From positions 53,711-117,710 of the forward strand of contig JBDRRS010000011.1 in the NCBI GenBank assembly GCA_043825615.1: a stretch of DNA of 64,000 nucleotides, in the 5' to 3' direction. Origin of the DNA: JBDRMV01 sp043825615. GTDB lineage: Bacteria > CG03. This document shows positions 16,236 to 23,919 of this stretch, piece after piece; position 1 is the stretch's first letter, and each line of letters opens with the position of its first letter. A program made the position numbers and the translations under genes. The notes under the pieces are model-generated. The model saw only the letters and a list, made by a program, of their open reading frames with translations, did no database searches and had not been told where the DNA came from.

Positions 16236-17363
16236 ATGGACAAAAAAGTTGAAAAGGACATCAAGGAAAGAAGAGTGCGACCGCCGAAAATAGGTCTCGT
16301 GACGCAGCTGATTGCAAAGTCGGTTGTTTTATTTGTCATCCTTCTCGGCATTATCTGTTTTTTCATATTCAATTACCAGAAAAATTTTCTTGCGAGGCAC
16401 ATAAACGGGAAAAACATGGAAACCGTTAAGACATACGCGTCGTTTATATCCGATGCGAAAGAGATGAGCGACGACCTGATAATTGTGGATTACATAGAAA
16501 GGTTAAAGAGGGTGCCGACGGTCAGGTATGTGATGGTCCTTGACGGCAGGGTCAAGGTTCTGTTCCATTCCGATATGAGGGAGGTCGGAAAAACGTATCA
16601 GGACGCCGCCTCTTTGAAGGCGGTGACGTCGGAGGAAGGTCTCCAGCAGGAATTATCGTATGAAGGCGAGGCTCTGGCTGATTTTTCGGCCCCCGTCCTC
16701 GTTTCGCACAAAAAGGCGGCGACTCTGCGGGTGGGTTTTTCGCCGGCGAACATTGAGGCGGGAATAGAGGACATCAGGGAAAATCTGAGCATTGTCGCAA
16801 TTGTCGGATTGATTGTCGTCATCGTGAGTTCTTTTATCATAAATTCCGGAATAGGCGTAGCGATAAACCATATCAAGCAGGCGGCAAAGGATGTGTCGCG
16901 CGGTGAAATTCCGGAAAAAATAGAGGTGCCGTCGGGCGGCGAGCTCGGTTATCTCGCGCGCGTCCTGGAAAGGATGTTTGATAAATTCAGGGAGAACACC
17001 GCCGTGTTTGAGGAGCAGAAGAAGGAACTGAAAAAGGACTACGACTTTTTTGTTCAGAATATCTGCGAGTTTTTGGGGGACGGCGTCATTGTCCTGGACG
17101 AAAACAACAAGATAATCTTTGCCAACGAAATTGCATCGGGAATCGTCGGTTTTCAGGTTATGGCCTGTCTCGGCAAGCACATGCTCGAGATGATAAAAAA
17201 TGCCGAACTTGTGGAGTTCGTCAATGTCGCCTCGCAGAAAGTAAATACCCTTAATGAGAGAGAAATTCTTTCGTTGAATTGTTCCGCTTTGGTAAAAGTT
17301 GTCAGGGAAATTTCAACAGGACGGCCGCTCGGGGTCGTTATTCAGCTGAAAAGCAAAGAATAA
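16236..17363 (+). CDS. Membrane sensor with HAMP and PAS domains, no kinase (375 aa)
   Basis: Cytoplasmic start, first helix at about 28-48, periplasmic domain of about 135 residues resembling a single Cache fold (RVPTVRYVMVLDGRVKVLFHSD), second helix near 187-208, HAMP to about 260, a coiled coil, and a PAS domain from about 275 (VQNICEFLGDGVIVLDENNKIIFANEIASGIVGF). It ends there with no histidine kinase, GGDEF or methyl-accepting domain. Length and intact stop argue against simple truncation. Within the pilus operon it could report a signal to a partner through the PAS domain. Its target is not encoded nearby. Confidence 0.75.
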   Translation: MDKKVEKDIKERRVRPPKIGLVTQLIAKSVVLFVILLGIICFFIFNYQKNFLARHINGKNMETVKTYASFISDAKEMSDDLIIVDYIERLKRVPTVRYVMVLDGRVKVLFHSDMREVGKTYQDAASLKAVTSEEGLQQELSYEGEALADFSAPVLVSHKKAATLRVGFSPANIEAGIEDIRENLSIVAIVGLIVVIVSSFIINSGIGVAINHIKQAAKDVSRGEIPEKIEVPSGGELGYLARVLERMFDKFRENTAVFEEQKKELKKDYDFFVQNICEFLGDGVIVLDENNKIIFANEIASGIVGFQVMACLGKHMLEMIKNAELVEFVNVASQKVNTLNEREILSLNCSALVKVVREISTGRPLGVVIQLKSKE

Positions 17364-17366
17364 ATT

Positions 17367-17387
17367 GGGGGTCAGCTCTGATTTTTT
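17367..17387. repeat. GGGGTCAGCTCTGATTTTTTT repeat
   Basis: GGGGTCAGCTCTGATTTTTTT just after the sensor stop. A near-identical element (GGGGTCAGCTCTATTTTTTT) is at 32532-32551. Same family as the GGGGAC elements. Confidence 0.6.
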
Positions 17388-17419
17388 TAACAGGTTATTC
17401 CGGGTTATTCATACCATAA

Positions 17420-19156
17420 ATGAAAAGAATTAGAACCGCCCCCTATCGGGGGGGCTGCGCACTCCCCTTTCTTTTGCTGTTTTACTTTACCTCTTTTGCC
17501 AATGCGTCGTTCTTCAGCTCCGGCGAGGACGCCGGCAGCATAGACGATTACCTCAGGTCAGGCATCGGCGCGAGGCATCTGGCGATGGGGAGAACAGGCG
17601 TCGCCTCGCCCTCGGGAAGCGATGCGGTTTACTGGAATCCCGCCGGGCTTAACCGTCTTTCCGCGTACGAAGCGGTTTTTATGTACAACAAATTGTTTGC
17701 CGGAACTAACGAATATTTTACGGGAGCGGTTTTCCCGACGCAGTGGCTGGGCAATTTCGGCGTCGGAGCGCTGCAGTTGAAGGTCGAGGATGTCGCCGGC
17801 TGGGACAATCAGAATTTTTCGACGGGCGGTCTTAACAACGAGAAATCGACCTATTTTGTTTCATACGGCAATTCCGGCTACGCCAGCGCCCTTGAACTCG
17901 GCGCCACGTTGAAAATTTCCTACCACAATGTTGCGGGCTACTCGGATACGGGTTTCGGTTTTGATGCGGGAGCGATATACACTTTCGGAAGTCCGCCCGT
18001 CAGCGTCGGCGCTGTCTGCCGGAATATTTTAGGCCCGACAATCAAATTAAAGAATGAAAGGGAAAGATTTCCTTCCGCCGCGGCAATCGGCGCGGCGGTA
18101 GAGTGGATGAATTTTCTTGTCGCGCTGGATGCCGGATGGACGTCGTCCCAGAAAATGAAGATTTCGTTCGGGACGGAGTATCTCCGGTTTAAACCGTTTG
18201 CCCTGAGGTTCGGAATAAACGAAACGGAAATTACGTACGGTTTCGGTTTCCGGCGCGGGCGGATGGCGCTCAATTACGCTTTTGCCGAACACGTCGCGTG
18301 GGAGGAAAACCTCGGCAGTTCCCACCGCGTTGACATCTGCTGGATGTTCTCGGATGCTGTTCAGAAATTCAAAGGCGGCGGCAACAAGAAGGCAAGAAAA
18401 CTGTTCAGGAGGGCGAGAAAATTTTACAGAAAAGGACAGTATTTTTTTGCGGTGGATGCGCTGAAGGAGACGCGTTCCTACGACAGCCAGGATACCGAGG
18501 CGGCGGAACTTCTTCGGGAGATAAGCGTCCGTCTGGAGGACGCCGCTTCGTCGGGTAAAATCAAGACATTTGAAGACGCCGCATACACGCGGGGCGTTCT
18601 TTTTTATCTGAATAATGACTTTCCCTCTACGCTCAATCAGCTGAAACAGGTTGAAAGCCTTGACCCTTCAAGAAAGGAAGTGAGGGAAATCATAAAGAAA
18701 CTTGAGGAAGATATTTTAAGGGAGAAAAGAGAGAAGGAAGAAAGAGAAAAGGCGGCGATGGCAGAGCGGCTGCTTAACGACGGCATATACCTTTATTCGG
18801 TAGAGGAATTTGAAAATGCCGTAAAGAAATTTGAAGAGATTCTGAAGATTGACCCTGAAAATCAGGAGGCGGAGAAGTATCTGTCTCTCTGCATGGAGGA
18901 ACTGGAGCGTCTGAAAGAGCCGTTAAAGCCGCAGCCGAAACCTCAGTTGAAAAAAGAGAAAAAGGCGGAGGAAAAGAAGGAAATAATTGCGCTTGACCCC
19001 GCAAAAGCGGAGGCGCTGTATAACGACGGTCTGGTGGAGTATTCGCTCGGCCGCCTTAAAAATGCGGTAAATTACTGGAATATGGCGTTGAAATATGACC
19101 CGGGCAGCAGGAAGATAAAAAGGGCAATCAAAAATGCGGAGAGAAAATTGAAGTAA
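17420..19156 (+). CDS. PorV/UPF0164-like barrel fused to TPR repeats (578 aa)
   Basis: N-terminal signal peptide of about 30 residues, then a clear UPF0164/PorV signature: DDYLRSGIGARHLAMGRTG and AVYWNPAGLNRLS. The barrel extends to about residue 310. From there the protein has at least four TPR-like helical pairs (ARKFYRKGQYFFAVDALKE, YTRGVLFYLNNDFPSTLNQLK, LNDGIYLYSVEEFENAVKKF, YNDGLVEYSLGRLKNAVNYW), separated by a Lys/Glu/Pro-rich linker. A barrel with a periplasmic TPR tail would join an outer-membrane carrier to periplasmic partners. The ATG has no good ribosome-binding site and lies beside a repeat. Confidence 0.75.
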   Translation: MKRIRTAPYRGGCALPFLLLFYFTSFANASFFSSGEDAGSIDDYLRSGIGARHLAMGRTGVASPSGSDAVYWNPAGLNRLSAYEAVFMYNKLFAGTNEYFTGAVFPTQWLGNFGVGALQLKVEDVAGWDNQNFSTGGLNNEKSTYFVSYGNSGYASALELGATLKISYHNVAGYSDTGFGFDAGAIYTFGSPPVSVGAVCRNILGPTIKLKNERERFPSAAAIGAAVEWMNFLVALDAGWTSSQKMKISFGTEYLRFKPFALRFGINETEITYGFGFRRGRMALNYAFAEHVAWEENLGSSHRVDICWMFSDAVQKFKGGGNKKARKLFRRARKFYRKGQYFFAVDALKETRSYDSQDTEAAELLREISVRLEDAASSGKIKTFEDAAYTRGVLFYLNNDFPSTLNQLKQVESLDPSRKEVREIIKKLEEDILREKREKEEREKAAMAERLLNDGIYLYSVEEFENAVKKFEEILKIDPENQEAEKYLSLCMEELERLKEPLKPQPKPQLKKEKKAEEKKEIIALDPAKAEALYNDGLVEYSLGRLKNAVNYWNMALKYDPGSRKIKRAIKNAERKLK

Positions 19157-19921
19157 ATGAAAAATTGCAAATGTAAATTGAGATGGGGCCGGATGGCTTT
19201 TGTTCTTCTGTTAGCCGCGGCGGGCGTTTTCGCTAAATCGGATGCGTGGGAGTCGAAGAAACTTTTTATGTCGGCGCGGTCGGATGTGAAGAAAGGTTTA
19301 TGCCTGACAGCTTACGACAAATTGTCGGAGGCGTACTGGCTTGACCCTTTCAATGAAGTTGCGCTGAGCGAAATGGAGAAAATGTCGGAGAATTACAAAA
19401 AGAATCTTACGAAGTGGGGCTATTACGATTTTATGGAGAAGTCCTATGCAAACGGTTTTCTTTTTTATACCCGCGGCGACTATGCGAAGGCGCTTTTTGA
19501 ATGGGAAAAAATTCTGACGCTTAAGGAGAATACGGAGGTCAGGGGTTATTATGACTATGTCAGTTCGGAACTGAAGAAAGGCGTAAAAAAAGACGGGATG
19601 GAGTTCGGCGGCAAAGCCAAAAAGGACAGGGAACTGGAAGCGAAGGAAGAGGAACAGAGAAAACAGAGAAAGAAAGGAAAAAAAGAAAAGAAAGAGAAAG
19701 TCGAGCGCCAACCCCCGCCGCCTCCGAAGAAACCGCAGCCGGTTATAGACAACGCAAAGGCGGAGGATTTTTATAACGAGGGCCTGAAACAGTACAGCCA
19801 GGGCTACCTGAAACTCGCCATAGCGAGCTGGGAAAAAGCCCTTAAATATAATCCCGGGCACAAGAGAGCAAGCAGGGCGCTGCCGCGGGCGAGGAAAATA
19901 CTGCAGGAAAGCAAAAAATAA
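19157..19921 (+). CDS. Periplasmic TPR protein (254 aa), TadD-like context
   Basis: Starts directly after the preceding stop. Signal peptide around residues 9-24 ending in VFA-KSD, two TPR-like units, a highly charged linker with KEKKEKVERQPPPPPKKPQP, and a final TPR-like unit (YNEGLKQYSQGYLKLAIASWEKALKYNPGH) strongly similar to the last one of the upstream protein. The two genes look like partial duplicates of the TPR part. In Tad systems the TPR lipoprotein TadD assists secretin assembly; no lipobox is seen here, so the equivalence is uncertain. Confidence 0.65.
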   Translation: MKNCKCKLRWGRMAFVLLLAAAGVFAKSDAWESKKLFMSARSDVKKGLCLTAYDKLSEAYWLDPFNEVALSEMEKMSENYKKNLTKWGYYDFMEKSYANGFLFYTRGDYAKALFEWEKILTLKENTEVRGYYDYVSSELKKGVKKDGMEFGGKAKKDRELEAKEEEQRKQRKKGKKEKKEKVERQPPPPPKKPQPVIDNAKAEDFYNEGLKQYSQGYLKLAIASWEKALKYNPGHKRASRALPRARKILQESKK

Positions 19922-19924
19922 AAA

Positions 19925-20491
19925 ATGTGTGTTGTAAATTTATTTTTTTATAACTTGTTGTCAAAATGCGGCCCGGCGGATTGCGTGCTGATTTTGTTTG
20001 TTCTCCTTTGCGCCGTTACCGACGTGTGGAAAAAGAAAATTTACAACTGGGCGACGTTCCCGGCGGTGATTCTGGGAGTTGGCCTGAACTTTATTTATTC
20101 CGGCTGGGGCGGTGCGGGGAATTCCCTTTTAGGAATTCTTGCGGGTTTTCTGCTCCTTTACTTTTTTTATCTCGGCGGAGGCATCGGCGCCGGCGACGTT
20201 AAACTCCTGATGGGCGTGGGCGCTCTGAAGGGCCCGCTTTTTGTTTTTAAGGCGTCGGTCTGCGGAATTTTTGTTGCGGGTGTTATCACGGTTTTTCTGA
20301 TGCTCGTAAACGGAACTCTTCTGAAAGGGCTCAAAAACGTCGGCATCCCGCTTTTCACGTCCGCCGTTTCCGGCTTTAAGATTTCGCCCCTGCCGCAGAC
20401 GAAAAGCCCGGCTCTCCCCTTCGGCTTTTACCTCGCCGTCGGCATTTTGGCGTACTTTTTTTATGAAAAATTTACGGTGGGTTGTTTATAA
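19925..20491 (+). CDS. tadV: TadV/CpaA prepilin peptidase (A24)
   Basis: 188 residues with six membrane helices and no methyltransferase domain, as in TadV. The two catalytic aspartates are visible: D33 in AVTDVWKKKIYN and D91 in GAGDVKLL. It cuts Flp, TadE and TadF-type leaders after the Gly of G|xxxxEY and thus acts on the pilins at 2.3-5.3 kb. It is the last gene of the pilus operon; the following 212 bases hold repeats and a hairpin. Confidence 0.92.
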   Translation: MCVVNLFFYNLLSKCGPADCVLILFVLLCAVTDVWKKKIYNWATFPAVILGVGLNFIYSGWGGAGNSLLGILAGFLLLYFFYLGGGIGAGDVKLLMGVGALKGPLFVFKASVCGIFVAGVITVFLMLVNGTLLKGLKNVGIPLFTSAVSGFKISPLPQTKSPALPFGFYLAVGILAYFFYEKFTVGCL

Positions 20492-20512
20492 AGAATTAAA
20501 ATGGAAGTAAAT

Positions 20513-20553
20513 GTAGGACGCATTTTCCAAAAAACGGCTTGTACTTTTTCCGG
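20513..20553. repeat. GTAGGACG / ACTTTTTCCGG dispersed repeat, degenerate
   Basis: AATGTAGGACGCATTTTCC resembles the AATGTAGGACGTCCCCATTTTCC copy at 22826-22874 with CGTCCCC shortened, followed by TTGTACTTTTT as in that copy. A truncated relative, downstream of tadV. Confidence 0.55.
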
Positions 20554-20624
20554 AAGAATTTAGATGTTCCGGAATGGGGGTTGACAGGTGTTTTGCGAAA
20601 ATGCGAAAATTAAGTGGAAATACT

Positions 20625-20678
20625 GCCCGCCCTTCTTTGCATAGCTTGCGAAAGCATGTGAGCAAAGAATTGGCGGGC
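20625..20678. repeat. 54-base imperfect hairpin with GCGA tetraloop
   Basis: GCCCGCCCTTCTTTGC at 20625-20640 pairs with GCAAAGAATTGGCGGGC at 20662-20678 with few mismatches, and inside it GCTT-GCGA-AAGC forms a GNRA-type loop. It lies 26 bases before the NYN gene. It could be a structured leader, a terminator without U-run for tadV, or a mobile palindrome. Confidence 0.6.
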
Positions 20679-20703
20679 TTACTACTTTATTAAGGAAAAA
20701 GGG

Positions 20704-21315
20704 ATGTTTACAAGCAAAGCAAGGGTTATTCTTTTCATTGATTATCAGAACACTTATAAATGTGCTCGAAAGACTTTTTTTCCATGCCCCGACAATTTTA
20801 CTCAAGGACAATACGATCCATTGGCCATGGGGAAACTTATTTGCTCAAAGGCTCCTCCGGAATATCCTAGAATTCTCAAAGAGGTGAGGGTATATTCCGG
20901 ACAACCGGACGGCCATAAGGAACCTAAAGGATATGGTGCAACCCAAAAACAATTTAGTGTTTGGAGAAAAAAAGGAATTGTTGTTATAACGCGTCCTTTG
21001 CGTTATCCACCAGATTGGCCGGATTCAAAAGCCGAAGAAAAAGGAATTGATGTTCAGATAGCTATTGATTTTATTGCTGCGGCCATTGATAAGAAATTTG
21101 ATATTGGGATTATCGCTTCTACAGATACGGACTTAATACCGGCAATTGAGTTTGTTTGTGACCGCTACAAAAATAAACCCCGTGCAGAAGCTTGCGCATG
21201 GAGAGGTCCGGGACAAAATCGGCAACTATATTCAAAAAAATACAAATTGTGGTGTCATTATTTAAAGAAAACTGATTACGATTCAATTATAGATTCAATA
21301 GACTATACAAAATAA
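20704..21315 (+). CDS. NYN-domain (LabA/DUF88-like) protein, putative PIN-fold RNase
   Basis: 203 residues with the acidic residues of the NYN/PIN fold: D13-YQN at the first strand, EEKGID(116)VQIAIDF, and ASTD(141)TD(143)LIPAIEF. These three acidic sites normally bind metal in NYN ribonucleases. The spacing between the first strand and the KGID motif is longer than in small LabA proteins. The gene is AT-rich, isolated by repeats on both sides, and stands at the start of an accessory island next to a toxin-antitoxin pair. A role in RNA cleavage or defence is inferred from the fold only. Confidence 0.8.
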   Translation: MFTSKARVILFIDYQNTYKCARKTFFPCPDNFTQGQYDPLAMGKLICSKAPPEYPRILKEVRVYSGQPDGHKEPKGYGATQKQFSVWRKKGIVVITRPLRYPPDWPDSKAEEKGIDVQIAIDFIAAAIDKKFDIGIIASTDTDLIPAIEFVCDRYKNKPRAEACAWRGPGQNRQLYSKKYKLWCHYLKKTDYDSIIDSIDYTK

Positions 21316-21325
21316 GCAATACAAA

Positions 21326-21400
21326 AAGGGGCCCCCTTAAAGCGGCGTCGTCGGAAAAAAGGCAAATTGTGCCACGTGGCACAATTTCAGGAGGGTTTAA
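21326..21400 (+). promoter_or_regulatory. Leader copy 1 with perfect 24-bp palindrome (21364-21387)
   Basis: AAGGGGCCCCCTT, then GCGGCGTCGTCGG, an A-run, GGC, the perfect palindrome AAATTGTGCCAC|GTGGCACAATTT and an AGGAGGGTTTAA ribosome-binding region before an ATG at 21401. The arrangement repeats at 22916-22993 in front of parB. In the centre the two palindromes differ at two positions per arm, with matching changes in the other arm, so symmetry is kept. The core TGTGCCACGTGGCACA resembles the parS consensus TGTTTCACGTGAAACA. Confidence 0.75.
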
Positions 21401-21514
21401 ATGAGTGATGATAGACGTTCTCATTTTACCTTTAAACTTACTGTAAGGAGAATGTTTTCCAGAATCCCGATTCTTCTTACAACTTTCAACGGAAATATGG
21501 TATACTCTAATTGA
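21401..21514 (+). CDS. Possible 37-aa ORF behind leader copy 1
   Basis: A short frame with ATG seven bases after a strong AGGAGG, the same position that parB has relative to leader copy 2. It encodes a basic peptide (MSDDRRSHFTFKLTVRRM...) with no recognised match. It may be an expressed small protein or the remnant of a gene whose remainder was lost when the toxin-antitoxin pair came in. Confidence 0.25.
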   Translation: MSDDRRSHFTFKLTVRRMFSRIPILLTTFNGNMVYSN

Positions 21515-21585
21515 AAGCGATCACATTAAAGGGTAAAGGGATGTGGGAGAATTGGAGATTTTTGTTTTAATAAACATCAGTGAGT

Positions 21586-21612
21586 TTGCAATGCATAGAA
21601 ATATGTTATAAT
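21586..21612 (+). promoter_or_regulatory. Promoter of the Panacea toxin-antitoxin operon
   Basis: TTGCAA at 21586-21591 and TATAAT at 21607-21612 (15-base spacer; 16 if TTTGCA is used). The start would be near 21619, giving a leader of about 33 bases with an AAAGGAAA ribosome-binding site before the ATG at 21652. Confidence 0.5.
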
Positions 21613-21651
21613 AACGAATACCGAAGAACGAGTAGAAAAAGGAAATTGAAA

Positions 21652-22290
21652 ATGAAATCATTAAGCGCTCAGATTATTGATAGATATTTACTCCTTTACC
21701 TAATAGATAAGACAAACAAATCAGAAGAGATAACAGGAAAAGTTAAACTACAAAAGCTTACTTTTCTATGTGAATGGGAATTAAACAAGGAAGAATATAA
21801 GGGATTTAATTTTATGTTTTTTAGGCATTACAATGGCCCGTTTAGTAAAGAACTTGCGTGTGATTATGATTTTCTTGCTGAAAATAATTTTGTTAATAAA
21901 AATAAATATACTCTAACCGAAAGAGGAAAAAAATTACTCAACTCGTTTTTCTCGGATATAGTAAAGCGGGATTATAATAAATTGATTATCAAGGGTATGG
22001 ATAGAACAATTTTAAAGTGGGCTAGATATACCGGTGAACAATTGATGGATATTGTATATAAATTCAAAGTAAAAACGTACGTTAATCCGGATAGAGAGTT
22101 GATGATTAAAGATATCCCCGCATTTATAGATATTATTGGTCCGGGACTTATAAACTATAAACAGGAGTTTAAAATAGGCGATAATTTACTAGAAGACTTA
22201 AATTATAATTTTGAAACCACTGATGAAAATAAGCGAAAGATGAAAATGCTTTCAAATATTTCGTACAAAGAAAGATTTGCTCAAATATAA
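21652..22290 (+). CDS. Panacea/SocA-domain (DUF4065) antitoxin-like protein (212 aa)
   Basis: N-terminal Panacea domain: LLYLIDKTNK, KLQKLTFLCEWEL, and FFRHYNGPFSKELACDYDFL, which are the conserved segments of the SocA/DUF4065 family. Panacea proteins are antitoxins that neutralise many unrelated toxins through this shared domain. The C-terminal 90 residues are unique and probably contact the partner. ATG at 21652 is chosen for its ribosome-binding site; an upstream TTG at 21580 would overlap the promoter. The 3' end overlaps the start of a RelE-like gene, in toxin-antitoxin fashion. Confidence 0.75.
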   Translation: MKSLSAQIIDRYLLLYLIDKTNKSEEITGKVKLQKLTFLCEWELNKEEYKGFNFMFFRHYNGPFSKELACDYDFLAENNFVNKNKYTLTERGKKLLNSFFSDIVKRDYNKLIIKGMDRTILKWARYTGEQLMDIVYKFKVKTYVNPDRELMIKDIPAFIDIIGPGLINYKQEFKIGDNLLEDLNYNFETTDENKRKMKMLSNISYKERFAQI

Positions 22291-22609
22291 GTATCAAGAA
22301 ACAAAACAATTTTCAGAAAGTATTGAAAATATTAAAGGGCAAGATTTAAAAAGAATACAAAAGACAATTGATAGATTGTTGGATACCCCTGATCTTACTG
22401 ATGGACCATATCATGGAGAACATCGGGGAAAGTTCAAAAAATATGTAGGAAAAAGTGGATTCCTGTTAGTATATACTTGGTGTGAAAGATGTATAAAAAA
22501 TCGGTTACAAGAATATCTTAATTGTGCTTTCTGTGGAACTATCTCTGAAAAGAGTGTAATTTTTTTTGATGTGGTTAAGAAAGCAGATGCATATAAAAAC
22601 GGTTATTAA
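22277..22609 (+). CDS. RelE/ParE-like toxin (110 aa)
   Basis: Small basic protein with the RelE-type pattern: IQKTIDRLLDTPDLTDGPYHGEHRGKFKKYVGKSGFLLVYTWCE, then FFDVVKKADAYKNGY at the end, similar to YafQ/RelE mRNA interferases. An extra Cys-containing insert (ERCIKNRLQEYLNCAFCG, four Cys including the preceding WCERC) sits before the last strand and could bind a metal; this is not usual for RelE. The TTG start at 22277 overlaps the antitoxin stop by 14 bases. Pairing with a Panacea antitoxin is inferred from position. Confidence 0.65.
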   Translation: MLKYKYQETKQFSESIENIKGQDLKRIQKTIDRLLDTPDLTDGPYHGEHRGKFKKYVGKSGFLLVYTWCERCIKNRLQEYLNCAFCGTISEKSVIFFDVVKKADAYKNGY

Positions 22610-22737
22610 CTTCATATTATAAAGTATAAGTACGGTTCTGATACTTTTCTCCCAGCTCAAACCTACAAAAAGAATTTCTTCTTAGTAAATGTATCTTAAC
22701 TTGGAGGGAGAGGATGGGGAAGGGTGAGAAGTGAGGG

Positions 22738-22874
22738 GACGGGGTCAATACTTTTCAGAATTAGGGTAAAACAAAAAAAGCAGGGACGTTCTCAAGCAGG
22801 GTAAAGCTAAAAAAAAGCAGGAAAAAATGTAGGACGTCCCCATTTTCCCCATTTTCCATTTTGTACTTTTTTAA
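22738..22874. repeat. Cluster of GGGGAC-type repeats between toxin gene and parB leader
   Basis: The 306 bases from 22610 to 22915 have no gene. They hold GGGGACGGGGTCAATACTTTTC at 22738-22759, two GCAGGGACGTTC/GCAGGGTAAAGC segments, and AATGTAGGACGTCCCCATTTTCCCCATTTTCC followed by TTGTACTTTTTT at 22826-22874. The last is the best preserved copy of the GGACGTCC element. A TAAAAT at 22890-22895 could serve as -10 box for parB, with no good -35. Confidence 0.6.
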
Positions 22875-22915
22875 GATGCCAAAATTTGCTAAAATGCAAG
22901 AGGCGCGAAATTGCC

Positions 22916-22993
22916 GGAAAAGGGGAACCCCTAAAACGGCGTCGTCGGGAAAAAGGCAAATTGTTCTACGTAGAACAATTTTAGAGGGTTTAA
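22916..22993 (+). promoter_or_regulatory. Leader copy 2 of parB with perfect 24-bp parS-like palindrome (22958-22981)
   Basis: GAAAAGGGGAACCCCT, then ACGGCGTCGTCGG, an A-run, GGC, the palindrome AAATTGTTCTAC|GTAGAACAATTT, then AGAGGGTTTAAATG with the parB start. The palindrome ends 12 bases before the ATG. The core TGTTCTACGTAGAACA differs from the parS consensus TGTTTCACGTGAAACA only at the two symmetric position pairs flanking ACGT. It could be a ParB binding site used for autoregulation, or an RNA hairpin controlling translation. Confidence 0.75.
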
Positions 22994-23779
22994 ATGCAGA
23001 TTAAAAAAATCAGTGTAAACGACATTATTACGGCTAAATACCAGATGAGGTTCAACACTGCAAAGAAAGATATTGACAGTTTAGCCCGCTCAATAAAAAT
23101 GAACGGGCTCCTGTGTCCGCCTGCGGCAACGCGTCAGGGAAGCAAATACATTCTTGCTTTCGGCCACCGGCGGCTTGAGGCGGTAAAGAAACTCAAATGG
23201 AAAGAGGTTGACCTGATTATTTTAGAGGGAATGCACGAAAAGGATCTGGTAATAAAAACATTGGTGGAGAATATTGAGAAGGTTGATTTAACCCCGCTGG
23301 AGAAAGCAAAAGCGTATCAGAATATGATTGAGGAACTTGATATCACCCAGCAGGAATTGGAACGTAGATGCGGCAGGAGCCGTTCCGAAATCGCTAATCA
23401 TATACGGCTTCTCAGCCGGTTGAATCACTTCATCCTCGACTATCTTGAAAAAGGGAAAATATCCTTCGGTCACGCAAAAGTTCTGATGACGCTGGATGAT
23501 AAAAATAAACAACTTGACATTTGCAGGGAAGTTATTGAAAAGGACTTATCAATCAGGGACACGGCGCTCCTTGTTGACAGAGCCCGCCCGCGGGGAGAAC
23601 TTTCCGAGGAAGAAAAGGAATTAAATAAAATTGAAAGCGACATAATGAGCGCATTCAGGAGCGAATGGCGCAGCAGAATAAATATAAGGCAGGGGAAAAA
23701 AGAAGAGAAACTCGTGGTCTCCTTCAAAGACCGCGAAGAACTCAGGGATTTAATCCGGCGCCTCTCCCGCATCCTATGA
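22994..23779 (+). CDS. ParB/RepB/Spo0J-like DNA-binding protein (261 aa)
   Basis: ParB N-terminal domain with GHRRLEA at 57-63 (the GxRRxxA CTP-binding motif) and VENIEKVDLTPLEKA at 91-105 (the EN-I-R motif, Lys in place of Arg), then the KorB/HTH region TQQELERRCGRSRSEIANHIRLLSRL at 118-143 and a basic C-terminus. Chromosomal ParB normally follows parA; no ParA gene is in the window, the TadZ ATPase being unrelated in role. With a parS-like palindrome just upstream it could self-regulate. It may be an orphan or island-encoded ParB. Confidence 0.88.
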   Translation: MQIKKISVNDIITAKYQMRFNTAKKDIDSLARSIKMNGLLCPPAATRQGSKYILAFGHRRLEAVKKLKWKEVDLIILEGMHEKDLVIKTLVENIEKVDLTPLEKAKAYQNMIEELDITQQELERRCGRSRSEIANHIRLLSRLNHFILDYLEKGKISFGHAKVLMTLDDKNKQLDICREVIEKDLSIRDTALLVDRARPRGELSEEEKELNKIESDIMSAFRSEWRSRINIRQGKKEEKLVVSFKDREELRDLIRRLSRIL

Positions 23780-23788
23780 TGGAACATG

Positions 23789-23895
23789 TCATTGCGAGGA
23801 GCGCAGCGACGTGGCAATCTCTGGGGATTTGTCTGTCATTCCGAACCCCTCTCTTGTCATTCCGAAGGAGCGCAGCGACTGAGGAATCTTCTCTT
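23789..23895. repeat. CATTGCGAGGAGCG / CATTCCGAAGGAGCG repeat cluster
   Basis: TGTCATTGCGAGGAGCGCAGCGACGTGGCAATCTC at 23788-23821, then two TGTCATTCCGAA units, the second ending in AGGAGCGCAGCGACTGAGGAATCTT. Same repeat type as at 15213. These units fill the gap between parB and the lamin-tail protein gene. Confidence 0.75.
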
Positions 23896-23919
23896 CTGCC
23901 GTCGGGGATTGGATTTTAA

